DNA of 64,000 nucleotides, from assembly GCA_024279135.1 (NCBI GenBank), contig JAJRRU010000015.1:38290-102289 (forward strand), written 5' to 3'. Both the position numbers and the translations under genes were made by a program. The notes under the pieces were generated by a model. That model saw only the letters and a list, made by a program, of their open reading frames with translations. It was not told the origin of the DNA and made no database searches. Below, one piece after another: positions 8,536 to 17,744 of the stretch; the stretch's first letter is position 1, and each line of letters starts with the position of its first letter. The DNA is from Alphaproteobacteria bacterium (GTDB taxonomy: Bacteria; Pseudomonadota; Alphaproteobacteria; Rhodospirillales; Casp-alpha2).

Positions 8536-9867
8536 GTGATGTTTCTGCCACAGGAGATTATTCGTAAAAAACGAGATGGCGGAACCTTAAGCCCCGATGA
8601 AATTGCCTTCATGGTACAGGGGCTGGCCGATGAGAGCATCAGTGAGGGCCAGATCGCGGCTTTTGCCATGGCAGTATTTTTCCAGGGCATGGACATGGAT
8701 GAACGCATCGCCCTGACCCGTGAAATGGTGGGCACGGGTGCTGTGTTGGAATGGGGCGATCTGGATCTGGGCGGACCAGTTCTCGACAAACATTCGACCG
8801 GTGGAGTGGGCGACAAGGTCAGTCTGATGCTGGCCCCGATTATTGCGGCCTGTGGTGGATTTGTGCCGATGATTTCCGGGCGCGGATTGGGCCATACTGG
8901 TGGTACACTGGATAAACTGGACTCTATCCCTGGCTATAGCACCATCCCGGATAATGCGTTGTTTCGCCAAACGGTCAGGAATGTAGGCTGTGCGATCATC
9001 GGTCAGACCGCCAGTCTGGCGCCTGCCGATAAACGGTTTTACGGTATCCGAGATGTGACCGCCACGGTCGAGTCTATACCCTTGATTACCGCGTCTATAT
9101 TATCGAAAAAACTGGCCGCCGGTCTGGATGGTCTGGTGATGGACGTTAAAACCGGTTCGGGTGCCTTTGCTGATACCATGGACATGGCCCAGGAACTGGC
9201 CCGCAGTATCGTCGATGTGGCCAACGGTGCGGGCATGAAAACCTCGGCGCTGATTACCGACATGAATCAAATTCTGGGAAGCCACGTGGGTAACGCCCTG
9301 GAAGTCGTGGAAACGGTGCAGTTTTTATCCGGCGATCAGGAACCGCGCCTGAAGGAATGTGTTATCACGCTGGCCGGTGAAATGTTGCATCTGGGTGGCC
9401 TGGCCGATGATGCTGGGCAGGGTTGTCGCAAGGCTCTGGCGGTATTAGACAGCGGGGCGGCTGCGGAAAAATTCTCAGCCATGGTCAGGGCTTTGGGCGG
9501 GCCCGCAGATTTCATGGAAAACTATCAAACCTATTTGCCGGTTGCCCCTGTCATACGACCCTGTCTGGCGCAGAGCGAAGGCTTTGTCTCAGTCGTCGAC
9601 ACGCGCGCCATAGGTGTTGCCGTGGTCGGTTTGGGCGGCGGACGTCGCCGGGCTTCCGATACAATCGATTATGGTGTAGGCTTGGTCGACGTATGCGCAC
9701 CCGGTGATGCGGTGGGCCCTCAAAGTCATCCCATCGCCATAGTACATGCCGCCAGTGAAACCGCCGCCGATCAGGCGTGCGCGGAGCTGCGTGCCGCCAT
9801 TACGATTTCTCACGATAGTCCGGGTGTGGGCAACGTCATTTTGGAATCCGTTCGTAAAGAGGCCTGA
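8536..9867 (+). CDS. deoA: Thymidine phosphorylase
   Basis: 443-aa pyrimidine nucleoside phosphorylase (glycosyltransferase family 3 fold), converting thymidine or deoxyuridine and phosphate to base and deoxyribose-1-phosphate. The diagnostic phosphate-binding stretch [14 protein letters not shown] is near residue 85, followed by [15 protein letters not shown]. The N-terminal helical domain, central alpha/beta domain and C-terminal domain are all present, and length equals the E. coli enzyme. The reading frame opens GTG-ATG, so translation may begin at either 8536 or 8539; AGGGA upstream suits both. Confidence 0.96.
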   Translation: MMFLPQEIIRKKRDGGTLSPDEIAFMVQGLADESISEGQIAAFAMAVFFQGMDMDERIALTREMVGTGAVLEWGDLDLGGPVLDKHSTGGVGDKVSLMLAPIIAACGGFVPMISGRGLGHTGGTLDKLDSIPGYSTIPDNALFRQTVRNVGCAIIGQTASLAPADKRFYGIRDVTATVESIPLITASILSKKLAAGLDGLVMDVKTGSGAFADTMDMAQELARSIVDVANGAGMKTSALITDMNQILGSHVGNALEVVETVQFLSGDQEPRLKECVITLAGEMLHLGGLADDAGQGCRKALAVLDSGAAAEKFSAMVRALGGPADFMENYQTYLPVAPVIRPCLAQSEGFVSVVDTRAIGVAVVGLGGGRRRASDTIDYGVGLVDVCAPGDAVGPQSHPIAIVHAASETAADQACAELRAAITISHDSPGVGNVILESVRKEA

Positions 9868-9869
9868 TC

Positions 9870-11156
9870 ATGGCGCGTGGTTTTATTCTGGTAATTGATT
9901 CGTTTGGCATAGGTGCCGCCGCCGATGCAGATAAATTTGGCGATGTGGGTTCCGATACTCTGGGTCATATTGCCGAGGCGTGTGACAAAGGGCTGGCCGA
10001 TGTTGCGGGTTTGCGAAGCGGGCCACTGGCATTGCCCAATCTGGTGCGTTTGGGTCTGGGTCGTGCCGCTGCATCCAGCCGGGGACAGATACCGCCGGGC
10101 CTGCAAGACCAGGGTGAAATTAACGCAGCCTATGGATATGCCGGTGAGCTGAGTTACGGTAAGGACACCCCCAGCGGTCATTGGGAAATGGCTGGCCTGC
10201 CTGTGTTGTTTGACTGGGGTTTTTTCCCAAACACGGAACCATGTTTCCCCGCCGACCTTATTGATGATCTGGTTACGCGATGTGGACTTCCCGGTATTCT
10301 GGGTAACCGCTATGCTTCGGGCACCGAAATTCTTGTCGAGCTTGGCGAAGAGCATATCCGTACCGGAAAACCGATCTGTTATACCTCGGCAGACTCGGTG
10401 TTCCAGATTGCGGCTCACGAGCAGCACTTTGGACTGGACCGCCTGTATGATGTTTGCTCGGTGGCCCAGGAGATATTCAAGCCTATGGAAATTGGCCGCG
10501 TTATTGCCCGGCCTTTCATTGGTCGGGACGCACAAAATTTCCAACGTACGGCGAACCGTCGGGATCTGACCAAACGGCCTCATGGTCCGACCCTGCTCGA
10601 CCGGGTTTTTGAGGCTGGCGGCGAGGTGGTTTCCGTGGGCAAAATCTCTGATATTTTCGCCGGTCGTGCCATCAGCCGCAAGGTCAAGGCAGGCACCACG
10701 GACGGCCTGTTTGATCTGGCTCTGGCCGAGACAAAATCCGCAGGCGATGGGGCGCTGGTGTTTATCAACTTCGTGGATTTTGACTCGCTCTATGGTCATC
10801 GCCGTGACATTGCCGGTTACGCCGCCGCACTGGAAGCGCTGGATAGGCGAATGCCGGAATTTGAAGCCGGGCTGCAGCCTGGTGATATGGCTATTATCAC
10901 CGCCGACCATGGCTGTGATCCATCCTGGCCGGGTACTGAGCACACCCGGGAGAATGTGCCTGTGCTTATTTTCGGACCTGGTGTTCCGACTATGGATTTG
11001 GGGGCACGCGAAACAATGGCCGACATGGGCCAGACCCTGGCCACGCATCTGGGTGTTGCGGCGCTGGATAGCGGCACGGATTGTTTTGCCGACAAAGATG
11101 TCGCAGATACCGTTGATGCCGTTAATGCCGTGAGCAGGCCGCACGGTGACGCCTAA
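9870..11156 (+). CDS. deoB: Phosphopentomutase
   Basis: 428-aa alkaline-phosphatase-superfamily mutase interconverting (deoxy)ribose-1-phosphate and -5-phosphate, thus linking the two phosphorylases to DeoC and the pentose phosphate pathway. Metal-binding signatures: N-terminal [10 protein letters not shown] followed by [23 protein letters not shown], and the C-terminal ITADHGCDP with [11 protein letters not shown]. Start ATG is two bases after the deoA stop. Its last 11 bases overlap the adenosine deaminase start. Confidence 0.96.
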   Translation: MARGFILVIDSFGIGAAADADKFGDVGSDTLGHIAEACDKGLADVAGLRSGPLALPNLVRLGLGRAAASSRGQIPPGLQDQGEINAAYGYAGELSYGKDTPSGHWEMAGLPVLFDWGFFPNTEPCFPADLIDDLVTRCGLPGILGNRYASGTEILVELGEEHIRTGKPICYTSADSVFQIAAHEQHFGLDRLYDVCSVAQEIFKPMEIGRVIARPFIGRDAQNFQRTANRRDLTKRPHGPTLLDRVFEAGGEVVSVGKISDIFAGRAISRKVKAGTTDGLFDLALAETKSAGDGALVFINFVDFDSLYGHRRDIAGYAAALEALDRRMPEFEAGLQPGDMAIITADHGCDPSWPGTEHTRENVPVLIFGPGVPTMDLGARETMADMGQTLATHLGVAALDSGTDCFADKDVADTVDAVNAVSRPHGDA

Positions 11157-12114
11157 AATTGACCTGCATTGCCATTTTGAAGGCACCGCCACACCGAGCC
11201 TGATCCGCCGTCTGGCCCGGCGCAATGATATCAACTTGCCAGATGGTTTGTTCAATGATCACGGTGGTTTTGCCTGGACGAATTTTATTGAGTTCCTGAA
11301 CGTTTATGATCTGGCCAGTACGTGCATCCGCACGAGGCTGGATTACCGCGATGTCATGTACGACTATCTGAAATCCTGTGCGGCCGAAGGCGCTGTTTAT
11401 GTGGAGATATTTTCCTCACCTGACCACGCCGCGGCCACTGGTATGAGCTATACCGATCATGTGGAAGGCATGGCCCAGGGTATCGATGACGCCGAACGGG
11501 ATTTCGGTATTATCGCCCGCATTATCGTAACCTGTGTGCGTCATCTGGGACCAAAGTGCGCATTGGATGTGGCCAATGCCATGGTCAGCGACCCCCACGT
11601 TTACGTGGTTGGTTTCGGCATGGGTGGCGATGAAAACCAATTTGAGGTGGCGGACTTCCTGCCGGCTTTCGAGCGGGTTTCCAACAGCGGCCTGCCGACG
11701 ACCATTCACGCTGGCGAGGTCAACGGTCCCCATAGTGTCGCGAGTGCGCTGGATATTTTACCGGTATCGCGCATCGGCCATGGTGTGCGGGCGGCGGAAG
11801 ACCTAAAATTATTGGAGCGCATCGCCAAGACGGGCCAGACTCTGGAAATCTGTACGGGTAGCAATCTGGCACTGGGGCTTTATGATCTGGACAGCCATCC
11901 CATCAACACAATCTTGCAGGCCGGTTGCCGGGTGGCACTTGGCTCGGACGACCCGCCTTATTTCGGGACATCCATCGGGGCAGAATATGACCGTGCACAG
12001 AACCATTTTGGCTTGGGCTCCCACGGCATTGCCCGAATTAACCAGCACGCCCTGGCGGCGGCTTTCTGTGACGAGGCAACCCGGCAGAAATTACGATCAC
12101 GGTTTGCATTTTAA
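11146..12114 (+). CDS. add: Adenosine deaminase
   Basis: 322-aa TIM-barrel metallo-hydrolase converting (deoxy)adenosine to (deoxy)inosine, which then feeds the purine nucleoside phosphorylase. Zinc ligands and catalytic residues are visible: [10 protein letters not shown] at the N-terminus, [10 protein letters not shown] in the middle, IGHGVRA, and [11 protein letters not shown] near the end. The length is typical of the shorter bacterial forms. It starts with GTG inside the end of deoB (11-base overlap, different frame), so the two are coupled. It is the last gene of the operon; the next 670 bases carry no intact gene. Confidence 0.93.
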   Translation: MTPKIDLHCHFEGTATPSLIRRLARRNDINLPDGLFNDHGGFAWTNFIEFLNVYDLASTCIRTRLDYRDVMYDYLKSCAAEGAVYVEIFSSPDHAAATGMSYTDHVEGMAQGIDDAERDFGIIARIIVTCVRHLGPKCALDVANAMVSDPHVYVVGFGMGGDENQFEVADFLPAFERVSNSGLPTTIHAGEVNGPHSVASALDILPVSRIGHGVRAAEDLKLLERIAKTGQTLEICTGSNLALGLYDLDSHPINTILQAGCRVALGSDDPPYFGTSIGAEYDRAQNHFGLGSHGIARINQHALAAAFCDEATRQKLRSRFAF

Positions 12115-12784
12115 GTGTTTATTGAGCGTTCCGGGGTTTTAAATCGGGCAGGTACGAAGAGAACGGTGCGGCTGTTTGCAGGGAAAATACATTATAGACG
12201 AAGGGTGTCAACAGCCAGTAAAAAATGATTGAATTTCTGCCAATAACGGACCGTAGGGCGAGCCATAGTAGGGATATAAATCAGGTGCCGGATATAGCGG
12301 TTTACCATCCGCCATGATGTGCCCCAACGAGGCTATGCTGGGTTCGGCGTGATCGATGTAATTGGGATAGAATAAATAGATAACGCCGATCAGAGCAAAC
12401 CCGGCCATCAGGACGGAGCTTAGTTTATGATAGCGGAGGTCAAAAAATCCGAGGGCTATATTCTGGCACCTGAGCGGCAACAGGGTGTAGAGCAGTAACA
12501 AAGACAGGTAAAAAAAGTACCCTTGAATTCAAGCGATTGAATGATGGATAATTCAAATACGCTGGCAATTTGATCCATTGATATCGATCCATTTCCTTAA
12601 GGGAACGCCTAACAGTACCCGCCATAGGGTCCATAGGCTAACCGTTTTGAAAGGATTATTAAGATGGTGTCTTTCCTTGAATTTGAATTGCGATAGATTA
12701 TATGGGGGAGACTGATCCAATACCCTGGTATAATCCCTGTGAGGCTCTGCCAGTGGAATATAACCCATAAATGTCGAGGTCCGG
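12115..12784. other. Gap without an intact gene
   Basis: This 670-base stretch separates the nucleoside operon from the Rieske-protein gene. It holds a minus-strand remnant resembling the N-terminus of a membrane glycosyltransferase (described separately) and, at its right end, a GAGGT ribosome binding site for the gene starting at 12785. No clear terminator for the nucleoside operon was recognised. Confidence 0.6.
12208..12501 (-). pseudogene. Remnant of a membrane glycosyltransferase (GT39-like) N-terminus
   Basis: About 97 codons encode two hydrophobic spans followed by IDHAEPSIASLGHIMADGKP and YGSPYGPLLAEIQ. That pattern (a D-x-x-EP pair after a membrane span, then GxPLY and YGPLL) is typical of the first periplasmic loop of dolichyl/polyprenyl-sugar mannosyltransferase-like proteins, which are normally 400-600 aa. 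The frame ends at TGA right after a six-A run (12230-12235). The ORF opens with TTG, and its frame is closed upstream (at higher coordinates) by a stop lying before a seven-A run (12510-12516). I see no continuation of the family downstream. It is most likely a decayed fragment; homopolymer sequencing errors are an alternative, though the rest of the protein is not present. Confidence 0.4.
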
Positions 12785-14419
12785 ATGAGCGTAATTTCAG
12801 TTTCTCCATCGTGCGATACAGATACCCCCGTTGAGAATTGGCAGGATGCCTGTACGCTGGCTTTGCTTACTGATCAGGGCTCAAAAATTATAAAAATTGA
12901 CGGCAAGCAAATTGCCTTGTTTTTACGCCACGGCGAAATCTATGCCTGTAATAATCGCTGTCCCCATGAAGGCTATCCGTTGAAAGAGGGCAACATTTCG
13001 GGCGACTGTATTCTCACGTGCAACTGGCATAACTGGAAATTTGATCTGAAGTCCGGGGAAAATCTGTACGGCGGTGACCGGTTGCGGACCTACCCGGTCA
13101 GGATCGAAGATGGCACTATCTTGCTCAATGTTGCAGATCTGCCAAAATCTGTCCGGGCCAAGCAAGCCCTGAATAATTTACAGGCTTCCTTTGAGCGCCA
13201 TGAATATGACCGCATGGCACGGGAAATCGTTCGCTTCGAAAAAGCCGGTGGTGACGCTCTGGATACGGTTCGCCATACTATCGCCTGGACCCACGATAAG
13301 TTCGAAGCCGGTATGGCCTCTACCCATGCACACATCGCCGCCGCCGACTGGTTGAGCTTGCGTCAGGCGCGCGCAGAAACACCGGCGGCGAGACTTATGG
13401 CAGTACATGAAATCATTGCCTATCTGGCATGGGATTGCCAACGTGAACCAAGCTATCCATACCCGCAAGGCAGCACGGCCTGGGTGGAGGATGATTTTGT
13501 TCAGGCCATCGAAGCCGAAGACGAAGCCGTGGCCATCGCCCATGTGCGCGGCGCACTGGAAGCCGGGCTGACATGGCATGATATGGAACGGGGGTTTGCC
13601 CGTGCTGCATTGGCCCATTATCTGAATTTTGGCCACGGGGCGATTTATGTGATCAAGACCGGGGAATTACTGGAAAAACTGGGCGATAGCGTCGCTGAAC
13701 CTTTGTTGCTGTTATTAACCCGCGGGTTGGTTATGTCGAGGCGTGAGGATCTAATCCCCGAATTCAGGGAATACACCGCCATCAAGCAAAGCTGGACTGA
13801 ACCGGGTGATAAACGTGTCACATCAGGTGATTTTGAAGGCTTGGGTCCAGTGCCAGCCATGAAACTGGCGGCGCAAGCCGCACAAGACCCCCAAGAGCTT
13901 TATCACATCCTGTTTGAGCGATCCTGCCGCAGTCTGTTGCGGTTTGATCTGGCAAAACAGGATGCCACGGATATCGTCGTTACACAGAATTGTTCATGGC
14001 TCGATGTGAGTCACGAGATTACGTTCGCCAATGCGGCCCACCGATTGTCAGTGAAATATCCGGAATTGTGGCACGATACCTTGCTGCAAATGTGTTGTTT
14101 CTTTGGCCGTAATGCAAAATTTCAGGATCTGGCGGTAAGCGAAAGCGATTGGCAAATCGAGCGCCCCGATGACCCGGAGGTTTTCCTTAACGGTATCAAA
14201 GACAGCTTGTTTGATCATAGCCAGGCGGAGTTTATCGTATCGGCCCACTTGATTAAAATGACCTATGCAGTGGCTGACGAAATCGCTCTGGCACCGCAGG
14301 CCGCCTGGAAAAATATCCTGCTCGCCGGGTTGAACAGGTTCCTGAACTCACCTTTGAAGCGTCGCCATAGCTTGCGTACCGCCTATCAGGCCCTGTCGAT
14401 TGTTGCCCTGGAAGACTAA
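12785..14419 (+). CDS. Rieske [2Fe-2S] protein with a large helical C-terminal domain, function unknown
   Basis: 544 aa, no signal peptide. Residues about 25-120 form a NirD-like Rieske domain with both cluster motifs, CPHEGYPL and CNWHNWKFD (C-x-H spaced by about 20 residues from C-x2-H). The remaining 420 residues are predicted helical, without a ring-hydroxylase mononuclear-iron motif that I can recognise, and contain several conserved-looking His (WTHDKFEAGMASTHAHIAA, LAHYLNFGHGAIYVIKTG). The architecture differs from ring-hydroxylating oxygenase alpha subunits and from small Rieske ferredoxins. ATG is preceded by GAGGT. It stands alone, 266 bases before xsc. The helical part might be an oxidase resembling questin-oxidase-like proteins, but I cannot establish this. 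Confidence 0.75.
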   Translation: MSVISVSPSCDTDTPVENWQDACTLALLTDQGSKIIKIDGKQIALFLRHGEIYACNNRCPHEGYPLKEGNISGDCILTCNWHNWKFDLKSGENLYGGDRLRTYPVRIEDGTILLNVADLPKSVRAKQALNNLQASFERHEYDRMAREIVRFEKAGGDALDTVRHTIAWTHDKFEAGMASTHAHIAAADWLSLRQARAETPAARLMAVHEIIAYLAWDCQREPSYPYPQGSTAWVEDDFVQAIEAEDEAVAIAHVRGALEAGLTWHDMERGFARAALAHYLNFGHGAIYVIKTGELLEKLGDSVAEPLLLLLTRGLVMSRREDLIPEFREYTAIKQSWTEPGDKRVTSGDFEGLGPVPAMKLAAQAAQDPQELYHILFERSCRSLLRFDLAKQDATDIVVTQNCSWLDVSHEITFANAAHRLSVKYPELWHDTLLQMCCFFGRNAKFQDLAVSESDWQIERPDDPEVFLNGIKDSLFDHSQAEFIVSAHLIKMTYAVADEIALAPQAAWKNILLAGLNRFLNSPLKRRHSLRTAYQALSIVALED

Positions 14420-14685
14420 TTTTAATTTTCATCCATATTAATATCGTTACCAGTCATGGGTGTCACCGTTCGGCTCATTTTGCAAGGGCCGGATAGTGAC
14501 GAAAAGTCTTGACGATACACCGTATTGCCTGCGACTGTTCTCTTGCCCATGAGTCCAGTAACCGGTCTCTCTGGGCCTATCTTATGACATTTATAATGAC
14601 GATGGCAGACAAAGCTGTTTTGATGCAGAGATTGAAATAATTCGGGCCATACCCGGTATATTTTTTATTTTGAGGACAAATCACC

Positions 14686-16455
14686 ATGACCAGAATGACC
14701 ACGGAAGAAGCCTTTGTTAAAGTTTTACAAATGCACGGTATCGAACATGCCTTTGGAATTATTGGATCTGCATTTATGCCGATTTCCGATCTTTTTACGG
14801 TTGCCGGGATAAATTTCTGGGATGTTGCCCATGAAACAAACGGTGGCATTATTTGTGACGGTTACACCCGCACCACGGGGAAAATGGCTATGGTGATCGC
14901 CCAGAACGGTCCCGGCATCACCGGCTTTGTTACGGCCATCAAGACAGCATACTGGAACCACACACCCATGTTGCTGGTTACCCCGCAGGCGGCCAACAAG
15001 ACCATTGGCCAAGGCGGTTTTCAGGAGGTCGAACAGATGGCCTTGTTTAAGGACATGGTGTGTTATCAGGAAGAAGTCCGCGATGCGTCTCGTATGGCAG
15101 AGGTTCTCAACCGGGTTATTGAAAAAGCAATTCGGGGATCTGCCCCGGCCCAGATTAATGTACCGCGGGATTTCTGGACACAGGTGATCGATATTGAATT
15201 GCCGCCGATCGTCAGGTTGGAGCGCCCCGCCGGGGGTGCCCAGGCCATCGCCCAGGCAGCCGATTTATTATCGCAAGCGAAATTCCCGGTCATCCTGTCG
15301 GGTGCAGGCGTTATCATCGGTGATGCTATTTCTGATTGCCAGAATCTCGCCGAGCGGCTCGATGCGGCCGTGGTCAGCGGTTACCAGCACAACGACAGTT
15401 TCCCCGGCAGCCACCGGCTGGCGGCTGGCCCGCTGGGCTATAATGGGTCCAAGGCGGCCATGGAACTGATCGCCCAGGCCGATGTGGTGCTGGCGCTGGG
15501 TACCCGGCTCAATCCGTTTTCCACCCTGCCGGGATATGGTATTGATTATTGGCCCAAAGATGCCGAAATCATTCAGGTCGATATAAATTCCGACCGCATT
15601 GGCTTGACCAAGAACGTCACGGTCGGCATCTGCGGTGATGCCAAAATGGTCGCACAGCAAATACTGGCCCAGCTTTCCCCAACCGCCGGTGATCAGGACC
15701 GCGAGGCCCGCAAGGCCACCATCCATCAGGCCAAGTCGGCCTGGTTGCAAACATTGTCCAGCATGGATCATGAAGATGATGATCCGGGTACGACCTGGAA
15801 CGCGGACTCGCGGACACGAGACGCCGACCTGATGTCGCCGCGCCAGGCTTGGCGGGCCATTCAGGCGGGCCTTCCTGATGATGTTATTATGTCCAGTGAT
15901 ATCGGTAATACCTGTGCTATTGGTAATGCTTATCCGACGTTTGAGCAGGGCCGCAAATACCTGGCACCGGGATTGTTCGGTCCGTGTGGCTATGGGTTCC
16001 CGTCGATCCTTGGTGCCAAGATCGGCAACCCCCAAACCCCGGTTGTGGGTTTCGCCGGTGATGGGGCGTTTGGCATTTCCATCAATGAAATGATTTCCTG
16101 TGGCCGGGAAGAATGGCCGGCGGTGACCATGGTTGTTTTTCGTAACTTCCAGTGGGGTGCCGAAAAGCGCAATTCTATTCTTTGGTACGATAATAATTTT
16201 ATCGGCACCGAGCTGAATCCTGATTTGAGTTTCGCCAGGGTGGCCGATGGATGCGGGCTGAAGGGTGTGCAAGTTAAAACCCAGGATGACCTGACCGCGG
16301 CCCTGAAAGAAGCCTGTGCGGCACAAAATGAAGGTATCACCACCTTAATCGAGATCGTGCTCAATCAGGAACTGGGCGAGCCGTTCCGCCGGGATGCCAT
16401 GAAAGCCCCGGTCTCGGTGGCCGGGATCGACCCAAAAGACATGCGACCCCAATAA
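14686..16455 (+). CDS. xsc: Sulfoacetaldehyde acetyltransferase
   Basis: 589-aa thiamine-diphosphate enzyme that desulfonates sulfoacetaldehyde with phosphate to sulfite and acetyl phosphate, the central step of taurine/isethionate breakdown. N-terminal ThDP domain: MTTEEAFVKVLQMHGIEHAF with the catalytic Glu in VAHETNGG; the GQGGFQEVEQMALFKDMVCY stretch is characteristic of Xsc. The C-terminal ThDP motif begins GFAGDGAFGISINE and ends NFQWG, the Xsc variant. GAGGA lies 8 bases before ATG. The acetate kinase gene follows after 6 bases, so acetyl phosphate is probably used directly for ATP synthesis. No sulfonate transporter, taurine dehydrogenase/transaminase or sulfite exporter is encoded nearby. 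Confidence 0.93.
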   Translation: MTRMTTEEAFVKVLQMHGIEHAFGIIGSAFMPISDLFTVAGINFWDVAHETNGGIICDGYTRTTGKMAMVIAQNGPGITGFVTAIKTAYWNHTPMLLVTPQAANKTIGQGGFQEVEQMALFKDMVCYQEEVRDASRMAEVLNRVIEKAIRGSAPAQINVPRDFWTQVIDIELPPIVRLERPAGGAQAIAQAADLLSQAKFPVILSGAGVIIGDAISDCQNLAERLDAAVVSGYQHNDSFPGSHRLAAGPLGYNGSKAAMELIAQADVVLALGTRLNPFSTLPGYGIDYWPKDAEIIQVDINSDRIGLTKNVTVGICGDAKMVAQQILAQLSPTAGDQDREARKATIHQAKSAWLQTLSSMDHEDDDPGTTWNADSRTRDADLMSPRQAWRAIQAGLPDDVIMSSDIGNTCAIGNAYPTFEQGRKYLAPGLFGPCGYGFPSILGAKIGNPQTPVVGFAGDGAFGISINEMISCGREEWPAVTMVVFRNFQWGAEKRNSILWYDNNFIGTELNPDLSFARVADGCGLKGVQVKTQDDLTAALKEACAAQNEGITTLIEIVLNQELGEPFRRDAMKAPVSVAGIDPKDMRPQ

Positions 16456-16461
16456 CCCATC

Positions 16462-17634
16462 GTGTCCGACTGTATCCTCGTAATCAATGCCGGGTCTTCC
16501 AGCGTCAAGTTCGCGTTATATGGCGTATATTCGGAGAAATTATCGGCCACATTGAAAGGCCAGATTTCGGGTATCGGGCATAAACCCGCAATTACAGTTA
16601 TTGATAACAAGGGGCACAGTCTTGATTTTCCCTTGCCTGCGGGCGGGGTAGGCGGTCATGAGGATGCCTTTGAGGCTCTGATAGACTGGCTTGAAGCCCG
16701 CGGCGACCGCGTGATTGGTGCTGGGCACAGGATCGTGCACGGTGGAGCGGACTTCACGGCTCCGGTCAGGCTCGATGGGGCGGTGCTTGACGCGCTCAGC
16801 GGCCTGATAAATCTGGCCCCCCATCACCAGCCCCATAACCTGGCGGCGGTTCGTGCCTTATCAACCCGCCTTGCCAACGTGGCCCAGGTGGCCTGTTTCG
16901 ATACCGCGTTCCATGCCGACCAGCCAGCCGAGGCCCGCGAGCTTGGCCTGCCACGTAGCTACAACGAAAGGGGTATCCGGCGCTATGGGTTCCATGGTTT
17001 GTCTTATGAAGCCGTGGTTGACGGTCTGCCCGATCTGACCGGCAAACCATTACCAGCACGTCTGGTGGTCGCCCATCTGGGTAACGGTGCCAGCCTGTGT
17101 GCCGTAGCCAATGGAAAATCCATTGCCACCACCATGGGGTTCTCGACCCTGGACGGAATTGCCATGGCGACCCGCAGTGGTGCGGTCGATCCCGGTGTCT
17201 TATTGCATTTGATGCGCGAGGATGGGGCTGGCCTGAACGAACTTGAGGACTTGCTTTATAACCAAAGCGGCCTGTTGGGTGTCTCGGGTATCTCGCAGGA
17301 TATGCGGGCTCTGTTAGACAGCCAAGACCCGGCGGCTAAATTTGCAATTGATTATTTTTGTTACCGGGTATCGCGTGAATTGGGATCGCTGGTTGCCGCA
17401 CTGGGTGGTCTGGACGGGCTGGTCTTTACCGGCGGCATCGGCGAGAACGCCAGCCCGGTCCGCGACCAGATACTGCGGCGTTCTGCGTGGTTGGGCTTCG
17501 AACTTGATAATGATGCAAACCACACCGGCGATTGGTGTATCACAACGCCAGAGAGTGTAATGCCGGCCTGGGTCATGCTCGCCAACGAAGAATTGGTTAT
17601 CGCCCGACATACCCGGCAGATTCTAGGGTTATGA
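16462..17634 (+). CDS. ackA: Acetate kinase
   Basis: 390-aa ASKHA-fold kinase, acetyl phosphate + ADP to acetate + ATP. Signatures: VINAGSSSVKFALY at the N-terminus, GHRIVHGG, the FDTAFH region, YGFHGLSYE, HLGNGASLCAV, DGIAMATRSGAVDPG and FTGGIGENASPVRD. Start is GTG 6 bases after xsc, indicating an operon in which AckA harvests the energy of the Xsc product; many sulfonate degraders instead place pta here. It is followed by a 110-base gap with AT-rich sequence before the CHAT-protein gene. Confidence 0.95.
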   Translation: MSDCILVINAGSSSVKFALYGVYSEKLSATLKGQISGIGHKPAITVIDNKGHSLDFPLPAGGVGGHEDAFEALIDWLEARGDRVIGAGHRIVHGGADFTAPVRLDGAVLDALSGLINLAPHHQPHNLAAVRALSTRLANVAQVACFDTAFHADQPAEARELGLPRSYNERGIRRYGFHGLSYEAVVDGLPDLTGKPLPARLVVAHLGNGASLCAVANGKSIATTMGFSTLDGIAMATRSGAVDPGVLLHLMREDGAGLNELEDLLYNQSGLLGVSGISQDMRALLDSQDPAAKFAIDYFCYRVSRELGSLVAALGGLDGLVFTGGIGENASPVRDQILRRSAWLGFELDNDANHTGDWCITTPESVMPAWVMLANEELVIARHTRQILGL

Positions 17635-17744
17635 TAGTCGCTCGTTATACGTGAATTCAAATGGGCTGCTAATCACGTTGAAGGGTTACGAACTTTAGAT
17701 TAACATACAACCATGAGTTCTGATGATCAGGAGAGGTAGTTCTC

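Noticed and set aside
9810..11255. 481-codon open frame antisense to deoB
   Set aside because: The plus strand encodes a full phosphopentomutase with all motifs; the antisense reading shows no family signature and is a codon-bias shadow.
12440..12634. 64-codon minus-strand open frame next to the glycosyltransferase remnant
   Set aside because: It is the adjacent frame across the A-run; it has no independent start signal or family similarity.
15268..16326. 352-codon open frame antisense to xsc
   Set aside because: Mirror of a well-conserved gene, no recognisable domain and no ribosome site.
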